Positions 9,326-33,008 of a DNA stretch of 64,000 nucleotides are shown piece after piece (position 1 is the stretch's first letter; each line of letters opens with the position of its first letter). The translations under genes were made by a program, and so were the position numbers. A model generated the notes under the pieces. That model had not been told where the DNA came from and did not search any database. It worked only from the letters and a program-made list of their open reading frames with translations. The DNA comes from Peromyscus leucopus (lineage: Eukaryota; Chordata; Mammalia; Rodentia; Cricetidae): NCBI RefSeq assembly GCF_004664715.2, contig NC_051070.1, forward strand, positions 68,062,700-68,126,699, in the 5' to 3' direction.

Positions 9326-12300
9326 GTGAGACCCCTGAGTCCAGCCCCTTGCCCCTGCATGCCCACGCCCTCACCCCACGTGGCTGTCTCTGTGGGGCGT
9401 CTGCAAGTCTGCCCTTGCAAGGCAGCAGCGTGCCTTCTTATCCCCCTACCCATCCCTGTAGCATGGGCGCCTGAAGGTGAAGACGTCCGAAGAGCAGGCA
9501 GAAGCCAAAAGGCTAGAACGAGAGCAGAAGTTGAAGCTCTACCAGTCAGCCACTCAAGCTGTCTTCCAGAAGGTGGGGCCCTCAGAGGGGGACCCAACCC
9601 CCAAGTAAAACACAGAGACCAAAAGCTTGACCCTGGAGTCAAACTGCAGGCATCCAAATCGGAATACAGCTGTCTGTTGTTGCTGTGTTGCCTTGGGCGA
9701 GTCACTGAAACTCTTACGTCTTCAGTTTGTGCAGCTGTAAAAGGAGCTAATAATTGTCCATCCTGCATAAGATTGCAAAGATTAATTGAGAAAATACCAG
9801 GGAGACTGTAGAAGGATTTTTGCATAGGGTGGTTCTGATTTATGATGTTTAGCCAAGAGCTGGGAAATGGCTGTGGTCTCTGACCCTGTTAACCTGTCTT
9901 CTTAGCGGCAGGCTGGCGAGCTGGACGAGTCAGTACTAGAACTGACAAGCCAGATTCTGGGAGCCAACCCTGATTTTGCCACCCTCTGGAACTGTCGCCG
10001 AGAAGTGATCCAGCAGCTAGAAACGCAGAAGTACGTAGTGGTTCAGGTCCCTGCCCTGGTCCTGCCTGGGCACAGAACTGGAGGAGGAGGAACGGGGTGG
10101 GAGTGGGGGGCATGGAGATAGGCTAGTGGGGGGGACCAGATGCAGGAAGGGAGGGAGAAGTCGCGATTGGGTGTTGAAAGGCGCTAACCTGCCTTTCTCT
10201 TGTGGTACAGGTCCCCTGAAGAGTTGGATGCCCTTGTGAAGGCAGAGCTCGGCTTCCTAGAGAGCTGTCTGCGTGTGAACCCCAAGTCCTATGGCACCTG
10301 GCACCACCGCTGCTGGCTGCTAGGCCGCCTGCCTGAGCCCAATTGGGCCCGGGAGCTGGAACTCTGTGCTCGCTTCCTCGAAGTCGATGAGCGGAACTGT
10401 AAGCGTCCACAGTCCTGTCCCCACATCCTCACGGGCCCCACATCCGGATGCTGGGTCGTCATTAAGGCCCAGAGTCGGGAGGGATGGACAGGATCCAGCC
10501 CCGACGACATCCACTGTGGTAGTGCTGGAAGGGGTGGCGGGCCGGATGCCGCCTTTGTGGTGTGCATCGACGTATTTCTAGGGCTCTCGGAGGGAATCCT
10601 GCGGCCTCTCGGGGGAGTAGCTCCTCTTCGTCCTGCTTCTGAGGTGGGTTCCCGCTCTCGACCCCTCTAGTTCATTGCTGGGACTATCGGCGCTTTGTGG
10701 CTGCTCGGGCTGCTGTAGCCCCCGCAGAGGAGCTGGCCTTCACCGATAGCCTCATCACCCGGAACTTCTCCAACTATTCCTCCTGGCATTACCGCTCCTG
10801 CCTTCTGCCCCAGCTGCACCCTCAGCCGGACTCGGGCCCCCAGGGACGCCTCCCTGAAAATGTACTGCTGAAAGGTAAGTGGGCCTGTGACATTGGTTCT
10901 CAACCCGTGGGTCGGGACCCCCCAGGTCAGAAGACCCTTACACGGGGGTCGCCTAAGACCTCCAGAAAACACAGATGTTTACATGACGATTCTTAGCGGT
11001 AGCAAAATTACACTTAATAAAGTAGCAGCGAAAATAATTTTGTGGTGGCGGGGGAGCGGTCACCACACCATGAGGAACTGTATTAAAGGGTGGCAGCATT
11101 AGGAAGGTTGAGAACCACTGGCCTGGAGGATCCTGATAAGGATTCTGCAGCTCCACCCCAGTCCTGATGCCTGTCCAACCCTGTCTTTGGGTGTCTATAT
11201 CCCTCAGTTCCTGGCTTCAAGGAGCTCGGGTATCTGATGGGAAAAATAAAACTGGCATTGATTCCTGTGTGAGGCCAGGGTACAAGTGGAACGTGGGGCC
11301 AGAGAGACAGACGTTGGGATGACTAGAATCCTCCCTGCATGCTGACATCACCCCGTGCCTCCCTGGTCCCCACAGAGCTGGAGCTGGTGCAGAACGCCTT
11401 CTTTACCGACCCCAATGATCAGAGTGCCTGGTTTTATCACCGCTGGCTCCTGGGTCGGGGTAAGCGGCGGGGAGGGGGGGCAGGATGTTTGAGACTAAGA
11501 AGGAAGGGAAGACTGAAGGTGAGCGGAGGCTGTCTCTCTCCCAGCGGAGCCCCAGGATGTCCTGCGCTGCCTGCACGTGAGCCGGGATGAGGCCTGTCTG
11601 TCCGTCTGCTTTTCTCGGCCCCTAAGAGTGAGTCACATGGTTTTCCTAAAAGCGTCACGGGACTCTGAGGCTGAGGCTGTTAGCGCTAATGCGTCTCTCC
11701 TTGTCCCCCATGGCAGGTGGGCTCCGGAGAGGGGACCTTGCTCCTCATGGTGGATGAGGCCCCTCTGAGGGTAGAGTGGAGGACTCCAGATGGCAGGAAC
11801 CGGCCCAGCCACGTCTGGGTATCCCACAGTTGGCGGGGCAGAGATGAGGGCGGGGCCAGGGTGGGACAGTCGGGAGGGCAGTGAGGCCACACATTTCCTT
11901 GACTCAGCGCCCCCAGCTCTGTGACCTGCCCGCCGCCTCCCTCAACGACCAGCTGCCCCAGCACACGTTCCGCGTCATCTGGACAGCGAGTGACGCCCAG
12001 AAGGAGTGCGTGCTCTTCAAAGGTGATGATGTCTAGAGCTCCACGCGCTGTGCCAGTTCCCCGGCGGCCGCCTCTCTTCTCCCCGCACTGTCCCATCCTA
12101 CTACTTGCCCTTTTCCTTAGGCCACCAGGAGTGCTGGTGCCGAGACTCAGCCACCGAGGAGCAGCTGTTCAGGTGACGAGAAGGAACCCACACGCGGGCG
12201 ATTGGGGCAGGGGGGGCTGGGCCTGGGGGAGTGGGGTGGCAGCATGCCCTCCCTAACCTGCCCACTCTCAGGTGTGAGCTGTCGGTGGAAAAATCCACAG

Positions 12301-14665
12301 TGCTACAGTCTGAGCTGGAATCCTGTAAGGAGCTACAGGAGCTGGAACCGGAGAATAAATGTGAGGATGTCCCCTGAGCCGGCGCCCAAGAACCAACCAC
12401 ACCGAGAAAGCCTGTCCAGGGAACCTTCTTGAGGAGAGGGTCTCAGGAGCCTGCAAAGATTTCTCTGCCCTCCCCCCCCCCCAGGGTGCCTGCTGACCAT
12501 CATCCTGCTGATGCGGGCCCTGGACCCCCTCCTCTATGAGAAAGAGACGCTGCAATACTTCCACACCCTCAAAGCAAGTTGGGCCTAAGGGAAACAGACC
12601 GGGGGACGCCCAGTGGGCAGTTGGAAGACAGCTGACCCACATAACTCGGCTGCTTCCCCACCAGGCTGTGGACCCCATGAGAGCAGCCTACTTGGATGAC
12701 CTGCGCAGCAAGTTCCTGCTGGAAAACAGCGTCCTCAGGATGGAGTACGCGGACGTGCGTGTAGTGTACCTGGCCCACAAGGTAAGGGCTCAGCACGTGC
12801 TCCTTCCCTAGGCCTCTGCCTGCTGCCTCCACCTTTATCACGGGGGTCTTCCTCCCTGCCAGGTTGAATCCATCACCTTTCTTTTGGCCTACTCCTTTGC
12901 TAGGTCTTGCTTTTTTTTTTCAATCAGTCAGTTCATCATCCTGTATATTCCCTGGTTCTGAATCCTGAGTCATCAGAGCTGTACTAGGGACCTAGCTCAT
13001 TGGTAGGTCACTTGCCTAACATGTAAGGTCCTGGGTTCAATTCCTACTACTGAAAAACAAAAAAATGTATAAGAAAAGAAAGGCCCTTCGTTACCCATGC
13101 TGTGGCTTCCCATACTCCTCACCCTGGATCAGGGCCCTCAAAACCTAAAACCTGAATAGTTTCTAGAGACTTCTGGAAGCCTTCCAGGCCCTACTTTTAC
13201 TGTTTCTAGTCCTTCCTAGTCATGAATGTTTGTTTTTGTTTGAGACAGGGTTTCTCTGTGTAGCCCTGGCTGTCCTGGAACTCACTCTGTAGACCAGGCT
13301 GGCCTCAAACTCACTGGCCTCGATCCTCCTGCCTCTGCCTCCTGAATCTGGGTTTAAAGGCGTGCGCACCACCACCACCACCACCGCCACCACCACCGCC
13401 ACCACCACCACCACCGCCCGGCCTTCCTAGTCATCTCAACAAATCCGTTTTACCTCATCACTGCGGCCCACCACAGGCCCGCTCCTACCTGTTCTGTGTG
13501 CTGGAGGACATGCCACCATGCTGTCCCTTCCGCACGCGCTCTCCTCTCCGGTCCACCCCCTCTCGCCACCGCACCATAACCGCTGATCTGTCCCGTCTCT
13601 AACATGGCGAATGCTCCTGCGCGGTGGGCTGTCTGTTTCTCACGAGCTGCTAGCCTCCAGCTGCTAGCCTCCAGCGAGAGTCTTCTGAGGTCCCTGTGGA
13701 CCACACAGCAGGTGGCTGAAGACCTCCTCGCGCCGGCTGAGTTGTTCCCCCCTCCCCCCACCGCAGGATCTGACCGTGCTCTGCCATCTGGAGCAGCTGC
13801 TCTTGGTCACCCATCTCGACCTGTCACATAATCGGCTCCGAGCCCTGCCCCCAGCCCTGGGTGCTCTGCGCTGTCTCGAGGTAAAGTGCGCATCCTCCCT
13901 TTTGGTCTGGGGTGGCCCTGTTCCTCTTTTTCCACTCAGAAGCTTGCCTGCGTCACGGCAGTGTCCGGGACCTCCTGGCCCCTGCGGGTAACTGCTTTCC
14001 CAGCCCGCTCTGCCACCCAGCCTGGCCCTGTGAGCTTTTTCCACACACCTAAGCTGGTCACTCTGGGCTCCTCCGTGACTGGTACCAGTCCCCGGCTGCC
14101 TGTCTGACCTCGTGCCTCCCCACTCCCTGCTCCCCAGGTGCTGCAGGCCAGTGATAACGCCCTAGAGTCCTTGGACGGCGTGGCTAACCTTCCCCGGTTA
14201 CAGGAGCTGTTGCTATGCAATAACCGTATCCTTCTGTCTGTCTGCAGACAGCTCAGAGGGTGAGGAGCAGGCCACAGAGGGACAAACCGCAGACACAGAC
14301 AGGGTCATCTCAAGGCAGGCCAGGAAACAGGGCTTGGGCAGGGTGAGCCGAGGGGAGATGATAGCCTGGGACTGTCAGGGGTTGTTATTAGCTTTCGCTC
14401 TGGGCTTCTGTGAAGTATGACTTTCTCAAGCCAAGGTCCACAGATAGGAGCCTGTAGGATTCTCACAGACCACACAGGAGTCTAGAAATCAGGAAGTTCC
14501 GTATTTTTTTTAAACATCGTGAACTCTGAATCCTCTGGAAAACGGGAGGTTAGAGCTCCTTTGACCCATGTTCCACTTCTAAGCCCCTTGTGAGTAGTAA
14601 GTGCCACTTGATGGCCGCCGTCCACATCTCCTGATGATCCCACAAGGACCTGCTTCCCGAAGCCC

Positions 14666-14703
<38 letters not shown>

Positions 14704-15178
14704 GTTTTTCGAGACAGGGTTTCTCTGTGTAGCTTTGCGCCTCTCCTGGAACTCACTTGGTAGCCCAGGCTGGCCTCGAACTCACAGAGATCCACCTGGC
14801 TCTGCCTCCCAAGTGCTGGGATTAAAGGCGTGCGCCACCACCGCCCGGCCCGAAGCCCCCTCTTTAGCCAGCCACTTATACTCTGATAAGAGCTTTATTT
14901 TTTCCAGGAACGTGAGTAAGAGACCATCAAACGTGCTTCCAAGCAACAGCCTCCAGTTTTAGGGGTGTCCAGGAGCAGACCGTGGGGCGGGGTAGAACTA
15001 CTGAGCTTTCCTTGACTCTCCTGCCCAAGGCCTCCATCAGCCTGCAGCACTTCAGCCTCTTGCCTCTTGCCCCAGACTAGTCCTCCTCAACCTCCAGGGC
15101 AACTCGCTGTGCCAGGAAGGGGGCATCTTGGAGCGTTTGACTGAAATGCTGCCCTCTGTTAGCCGCATCCTCACCTAG
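9323..15178 (+). CDS. RABGGTA: Rab geranylgeranyltransferase subunit alpha
   Basis: Alpha subunit of Rab geranylgeranyltransferase. With RABGGTB and the escort protein REP it attaches geranylgeranyl groups to C-terminal cysteines of Rab GTPases in the cytosol. Coding exons: 9323-9325, 9462-9572, 9906-10030, 10211-10398, 10671-10874, 11376-11459, 11545-11627, 11717-11818, 11917-12022, 12121-12172, 12272-12360, 12485-12573, 12665-12781, 13767-13880, 14138-14225, 15030-15178. The sum is 1704 bases, 567 residues, the usual mammalian length. Five prenyltransferase-alpha helical repeats occupy about residues 45-265 (W-x-x-R-type motifs such as [10 protein letters not shown] and [10 protein letters not shown]). 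An Ig-like insert follows at about 240-350, then C-terminal leucine-rich repeats from about 440 ([29 protein letters not shown]). His2, which in the rat enzyme structure reaches the zinc site of the beta subunit, is kept. All introns are GT-AG except 12574-12664, which is GC-AG. No frameshift or stop is seen. Confidence 0.98.
10891..11120 (+). mobile_element. URR1-type hAT DNA transposon in RABGGTA intron
   Basis: Near-complete copy with terminal inverted repeats (ttggttctcaaccc and ggttgagaaccactg). The flanking 8-mers gcctgtga and gcctggag share their first five bases, consistent with a decayed 8-base hAT duplication. It starts 16 bases downstream of the intron's 5' splice site (10875). Confidence 0.88.
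12978..13064 (+). mobile_element. ID-type SINE
   Basis: tRNA-derived ID element: 'gacctagctcattggtaggt' then 'cttgcctaac', 'cctgggttcaattcctac' and an A-rich tail. The A and B box regions of the RNA polymerase III promoter are recognisable but diverged. It lies in a RABGGTA intron and is not a tRNA gene. Confidence 0.8.
13228..13423 (-). mobile_element. B1 SINE with expanded (CCACCG)n head
   Basis: Reverse-complement B1 from gagacagggtttctctgtgt to aaaggcgtgcgcaccacc. The head then expands into a CCA/CCG triplet and hexanucleotide run (about 13366-13420) before the terminal gcccggcc. Confidence 0.9.
14658..14863 (-). mobile_element. young B1 SINE with target-site duplication
   Basis: Nearly consensus minus-strand B1 with a 30-base T run (its A tail) at about 14671-14702. 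Flanking direct repeats cgaagccccctct (14658-14670 and 14851-14863) are perfect. It is inserted in the last RABGGTA intron and makes that intron much longer than its neighbours. Confidence 0.95.
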
Positions 15179-15220
15179 GAGTCCCCGCCCTCGCCCTTAC
15201 CTCTTAACTTATTGGGACTG

Positions 15221-15226
15221 AATAAA
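15221..15226 (+). terminator. RABGGTA poly(A) signal
   Basis: Canonical AATAAA 43 bases after the stop codon, giving a very short 3' UTR. A GT/CT-rich stretch follows. Confidence 0.9.
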
Positions 15227-17480
15227 GAATGGAGAGGCCCCTCTAGGCTGCCAGGCTCCATTACTGCTGCCCGGATCCACCTCCCCCATTACCACCACCG
15301 TGCACCTTGAGAGACGGGAGGGAAGGACCTTGGCATGTGGCTCTGCCAGAACCTCAGTGTTACAGCTGAAGTCGGGCCCAGAACTGGATTGGCGCCTGCC
15401 TCCAGGTTCTGGCCTGGGATAGGAGTTGGGGTCAGGTTCTGGTTTGGACGGAGCTTCAGAACAGCTGTGTCCAGCTGGAAGAGATGGTGAAAACTTCTCC
15501 CGTGACTCCTGCGGCTTTCAGACCGTCTCTACCCCGACTCATTTTATTCACAGCTGAGTAGGCTCAGAGCCTCAGTTTCCAGAAAGAATGTGTCAGGGCG
15601 CCTTGCCCCACCCCATTAAAACAACACTGTTGGTCCCTGTGAATTATATTCTATGGTTGAAAGGCCTTTGGGAATACCTGATCCCATCTGATCCTCACAT
15701 GCTCCCAGGGATGAGAGATTCGAACATTCCAACTGAAGAAGAAATGTTCCAACTTGCCCCGGGTTACTGAGCTGCGTGCTGAAGCCAGATACTAAACACC
15801 TTGCTTTAGTGGTTTAGCCGCTTTTCTTGTTTCTGTATTAATACGAAATGATTAAACAGAGGCTAGGCCATGGTATTAAGATGGGATTCTAGTGAGGTGA
15901 GCGCACCGTGTTCTGGCTTTGAAAGCTGCTGGGTACAATCAGGGGTTAGGGCACTGAGCCAGACTTGGCTTAGTGGGGAGAGGATGATTGATGAGGAATT
16001 TGGCAAACCCGGCATTTTCCTGGTTCTTGGGGACCTGCTTGGGCTCATGTGTGCTCACAAACCCTGCCCTTGACACCCTGCCTCTTCTCGTATCCAGAGT
16101 GATGCACAAAACAATCTCACAGCGAAGCCCTCTGGCTGACCTGTCACATACCAGCCTTGAATTTTGATTTCCACCGGTGTGTACTCGGGGTGTTGGAAGT
16201 GGCGTAAAACCTCTGCTAGGTTCCAGGGCTTGCCAGCTCAACAGGGAAAAACCCACACTGTCTGTTGGTCCTCTTCTGTAATCCCAGCACTTGGGAGGCT
16301 AAAGCAGGAAGATTGCTGAGTTCAAGATCTGCCTTGGGGCTCTCTGTGAAACCATTTCAAAATAAACCAAAAAGGCAGCGTGGGTGGAGGAGACCTTGGA
16401 GCGTCCGTTCCTACTCCTGAGATGTCTCTGCGTTTCCAGGATGCATTTCCAAAGCCATTGTTGCTGCATCTGCTCCTGGGTCTCTTTTGTCAACCCTGTT
16501 TTCACTGTTTTCTGATTGGTGGCCCATCCAGTAGAGCTGGAATACCAGTGCGATAGAGTAAGAGGTTCTGGCCGGGGACCCAAGCAGAGTCTCCCTATAG
16601 ATGCCTGGCCCCTCTTTGCCTTGGGGAGGTCTTAATGACATCTGGCATTTCTTCCCAGAGCCTGAGCTAGAGTCAGGAAGTACAGAAGGTAGGTTCCTGG
16701 AGCCGGTTGGTTGGGATTCCCAAGAATTCCAGACTGGAAATGAGGGGAAATGCTCACCTCCAGCTGCCAAGATGCTCTCAGTGAAAGAAGGGGATACCAC
16801 ATAGCCTGGAGAGGACACCCCGCGCACTCAGACCTAAACCATACCTAAACTTCCCAGCTGGGAGGGGGAAACAAGATTGTTCCTCTTTTGACCACCTTAA
16901 TCTCAAACTTAGGAGACAGAAAAAACTAGAGGACAGCTCACTCATCCTGGGGGATGTGGAGCAGCTGGATGGAGAGACAGACAGGGGTGCAGTGTGCTTT
17001 GGGATGTGAGAAGATCTGGTAGAGCTGGCTGGTCAGGGACGGGCAGGTGGAGCCAGTTTGAGGGCCTGACTGCTGATGTCATCTGTCTGCACCCTGGGGT
17101 ACTGGGATCTTCCTGGCAAAAATGAGTTCCAAGCTCAGGGACCCGTTCCACAAGGCCAAGCCTGGTGGATACTACAAGAGAGCTTGGCAGCAGGAGCCTA
17201 AGTAAGCCTCTCCAGCTTGGAAATAAATCTGCCCTATAGGGCTGTGAGTGGAAGAGGATCCCCCTTCGCTATGATAGCTCTCTGAACGTGCAGTGTGGCA
17301 AGATTCTCACCTCAGCCCCAGGTCTGACAGGACTTGGCCCGACCCCCCTCCTTAGCATGACCTCAGTTCCTAGAAAGGAGAAAGTCCCGCCCCTACTTGG
17401 GGACAGCCCCCAGAGACTGGCCTCTTGACCGACGGATGAGGGATGAAGCAACCACACTACCCCTTTTCCCAGAAGCTCAG
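15227..17480. other. RABGGTA-TGM1 intergenic region
   Basis: About 2.3 kb of mostly unique sequence separating two genes on the same strand. A diverged plus-strand B1-like segment lies at about 16262-16373. I see no coding exon. In human this interval holds the proximal TGM1 control region, so part of it is probably regulatory for TGM1; see the CRE-like site at 17074. Confidence 0.65.
17074..17081 (+). promoter_or_regulatory. CRE/AP1-like site upstream of TGM1
   Basis: TGATGTCA, one base from the CRE consensus TGACGTCA, about 450 bases before the predicted TGM1 transcription start. CRE and AP1 elements are reported to drive the human keratinocyte transglutaminase promoter; that this site is the counterpart is an inference from position and sequence. 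Confidence 0.45.
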
Positions 17481-17530
17481 CCCCGCCCACCCTCCCCTCA
17501 TAAACCACCTACCCGGCCCGCCCTACACCT
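17481..17530 (+). promoter_or_regulatory. TGM1 core promoter
   Basis: A GC-box-like ccccgcccac (17481-17490) is followed by a TATA-like cataaa (17499-17504), about 30 bases before the proposed start of the 5' UTR exon. The transcription start near 17530 is inferred from this spacing. Confidence 0.6.
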
Positions 17531-17635
17531 TCCACTCGCGTGGCTGCGTCCAGCCTGTTGGTCCCGTCCCATACGCCTGACCTGCTCCACCCCCGGCCCG
17601 GGACCCAGTGGTGCCATCACCAACACCGCTGCCAG
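17530..17635 (+). other. TGM1 non-coding exon 1
   Basis: The 3' edge is a good donor (gccag|gtgag at 17635/17636). The 5' edge is approximate. The next exon starts at 18287 after ttgcag, five bases before the start codon, so this exon is entirely 5' UTR, as in other mammals. Confidence 0.7.
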
Positions 17636-18291
17636 GTGAGAGGCTCCAGCGTCCACCCCAGGGCTGAGCCGCTGCAGGTCGTGGCTCTTGGGACACACAG
17701 CCCAGGCTCAGAAAGGAACGCTCTTCAGGGGTACCTGCTGTGGGCTGATGAGACCCGGTTTTCGTGGGGCCACTCTCTGCTTACGCCTGCTGTGCCCTCT
17801 CCACAGCTCTGCCTGAAGTTTGCCTTGACGTGAGGAATGTGGGGGACCCTGCCACCTACCTGTCTTTATGGGGAGAACTCTGTTACATGGTCCTGAGGCT
17901 GGACCTCTAAACTGAGAAGCCAGCAGGTGGAGGGACCAGTACAGTGTTTGGGGTTTGGGGCCGGGACAGGTGTACACTTAGGGAACAGAGTGTTTCCTCA
18001 GATGGATCCTCAGGGGTTTCTCCACTGGACATTGTTTTTGGCTGTGATTTGGGAGTGCTTATAGCAAGGTGAAGAGAATTTTTTTTTTTTCTCTGCAGCA
18101 TGGGGTGCTCTTTCTGGGTGACTGAATGCAGTCTTTGGGGCATCTCAGGGTTAGAATAAGATTGTCTCGGTCACCTAGCTGGTACTGAACCAATTTCTCT
18201 GAATAGAGTTTCTGGATGGGTAGGATGGGCATCCTGGGCACAGGAGATCTGAGTGGGTTAGAGCATCCCCTGCCTTGTCTTTGCAGGCACA

Positions 18292-30734
<12,443 letters not shown>

Positions 30735-30875
30735 CCCCGGGCCAGGATCAATGAGACTGGAACCAGATGAATAAGGACATTGCCCCAACGTGGGGGACCA
30801 CCACAAAGTAGCTCCCCAGGCTCAGGCAGGAAGGCTGGGCACTTGGGGAGGCAGTGGATCTTCACCTGTGCTGAT

Positions 30876-30881
30876 AATAAA
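30876..30881 (+). terminator. TGM1 poly(A) signal
   Basis: Canonical AATAAA 142 bases after the stop codon, followed by a GTTTGTTTG T/G-rich downstream element. Confidence 0.9.
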
Positions 30882-32977
30882 CGGTTTGTTTGTTTTTTTA
30901 AATGAAGATGCTATTTAGTATACCTACCTGTCAATCTAGGCCAAGAAGTATGGAGTCACACTGTGCCGGAGATTTATGTGGCATTTTTTGAAGCCCTGGT
31001 TCAAAATTGTGGCCGGAAGGTAATAGTGCCATGTCAGCCACTCTTGAGATAAAGCTTGCTGAGTGTCATGGCCACCACACCCACACTGTATTTTCAAATA
31101 TTCTTGAATAAATTGGGCCTGAGAGCACAGGCCTGTGATCCCAGTTACTTGGGAATTAGGAGGATCTAAAGTTTAAGAGCTGGCTGAGTGACAGCGTGAG
31201 TTCAAGGTCAGCCTAGGTAACTTGGGGAGACCCTGTCTCAAAAGTGAAAAGAGCACTGGGAATATGGGCACAGTATTTGCCTAGTATGCTTAAAGCCCCT
31301 GTGCTAGAAAAAGATCTTGTAGAATTTTTATAGAGGTGATTATGTTCATTGTTGAGAGTTAGCCAATGACAGGGCCTTCAGGGTGGGTCGGTAGGTGAAG
31401 ATGCTGTTATCAAGACTGACGACGACCTAAGTTCCATCCCAGGACCCACCGGGTAGAAGGAGGGAGCCCGTTCCAGCTCCCACGAGTCATCCTCTGACAC
31501 CACATATGCGCCACATGGCAGCATTCAGAAGCCTGAGGCAGGAGAATCGTGAGCTTGGGCTGCACATCAAGATCCTACCTCAAAAAGGCCAGCAAGCAGC
31601 CAAGCATGATGCCACAGCACATTCGATCCCAGTACTTCAGGGGACAGAGGCAGGTAGATTTCTGAGGCCAGCCTGGTCTACATAGTAGTTGCAGAACAGC
31701 AAGAGATACATAGTGGAAACCCTGTCTCAACAAAAACAACCTCCCCCATCAAAAAAAAAAAAAAAAAGACAAGGTGATAGTCTTGCTCCCAAGCCACTTT
31801 CAGGTTCTCCTGATTCTCAGTGGCTGCAGCCTCCTCTCGGCTCCGGCACAGGGTGCTGGGTAAGTGACTCGGAGCTCCCCTGAAATGCCGCTTCTCATCC
31901 AGCTGTACCTTCCTACACAATCTTAACCATTCCCTGATTTTAGGGACCACTAGCTCTCCAACTTGCTTCTCTGCTGCCTTCTTAGACCTCTGCCAGATGT
32001 CTGATGGACACCCAGGTGTGGCTCCCTCCATGACATCCTCCTGCAGCTACTTCTGTCTTGGTAAATGACAGCTCCACTTTCCCCAAATCCTTGCACTTGC
32101 TTTTTTTTGTTTTTGTTTTTGTTTTTTGAGACAGGGTTTCGGTTTTGGTGCCTGTCCTGGAACTCACTCTGTAGTGGACCAGGCTGGCCTTGAACTCACA
32201 GAGATCCACCTGGCTCTGCCTCCAGAGTGCTGGAATCAAAGGTGTGCGCTACCACCGCCTGGCCACTTAATTCTTTCCATTGTTCTACGTCCCACAGCCA
32301 GTCTGTGGGCGAGTCTGATTTTTCTGTCTTTCCACGCCTATGCCCAGGAGTTGGCTGTTCCCACTTCATCCTTTCCCTGCATCATTGCCTGGAGCTTCCT
32401 GGCTGTTCTCCCCACTTACCTCTTCTTTACCCCTCACTCAGCCACCCCCAGAATGCGGTGGATGATCACATCAACCCTCTGCTCAAATCCGGGCTAAGCC
32501 GGTGCTTATGACTTGTTACTTTGTTTTGTTTGTTTGTTTTTGACACAGGGTTTCTCTAGCTTTGGAGCCTGCCCTGGATCTCACTCTGTAGACCAGGCTG
32601 GTCTCGAACTCACAGAGATCCCCCTGCCTCTGTCTCTCAAGTGCTGGGATTAAAGGCGTGGATCACCCCCGCCCGTGACTTGTTACTTCCTTGCCTCCAG
32701 TCTCGGGTCCTTGTCTGGCCTTCACCTTTTGGCTTTCTTGGTTGTGCTTCTGTTTCAGGAACTCTGTGACTTCATCCTCTCCTGGAGAAGCCATTCACCA
32801 GTTACCTCACAGTATATATCTAATTCTTTGTATGACTGGCTTGTTAGCAAATTCTCTTTCCCAATCTGCCCATTGGAGTCCAAGTTTCAAAGTTGCAATC
32901 CTCCTGCCCCAGATCCCCAAATGCTATATTAAAAACTCACATACCTGGCTCAATTTTTTTCTTTTAGATTTATTTTA

Positions 32978-33008
<31 letters not shown>

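Noticed and set aside
8980..9825. A 281-residue minus-strand open frame over the RABGGTA promoter and first coding exon
   Set aside because: It is a by-product of GC-rich sequence with few stops. It has no recognisable domain and overlaps real exons antisense.
9950..10670. The open frame extending past the RABGGTA exon that ends at 10398
   Set aside because: It reads into the intron. The donor gtaagc at 10399 and the acceptor ending at 10670 give the conserved FHCWDYRRF junction instead.
12978..13064. Possible tRNA gene
   Set aside because: The A/B-box-like sequence belongs to an ID SINE with an A-rich tail; no cloverleaf with a proper acceptor stem and anticodon loop is apparent.
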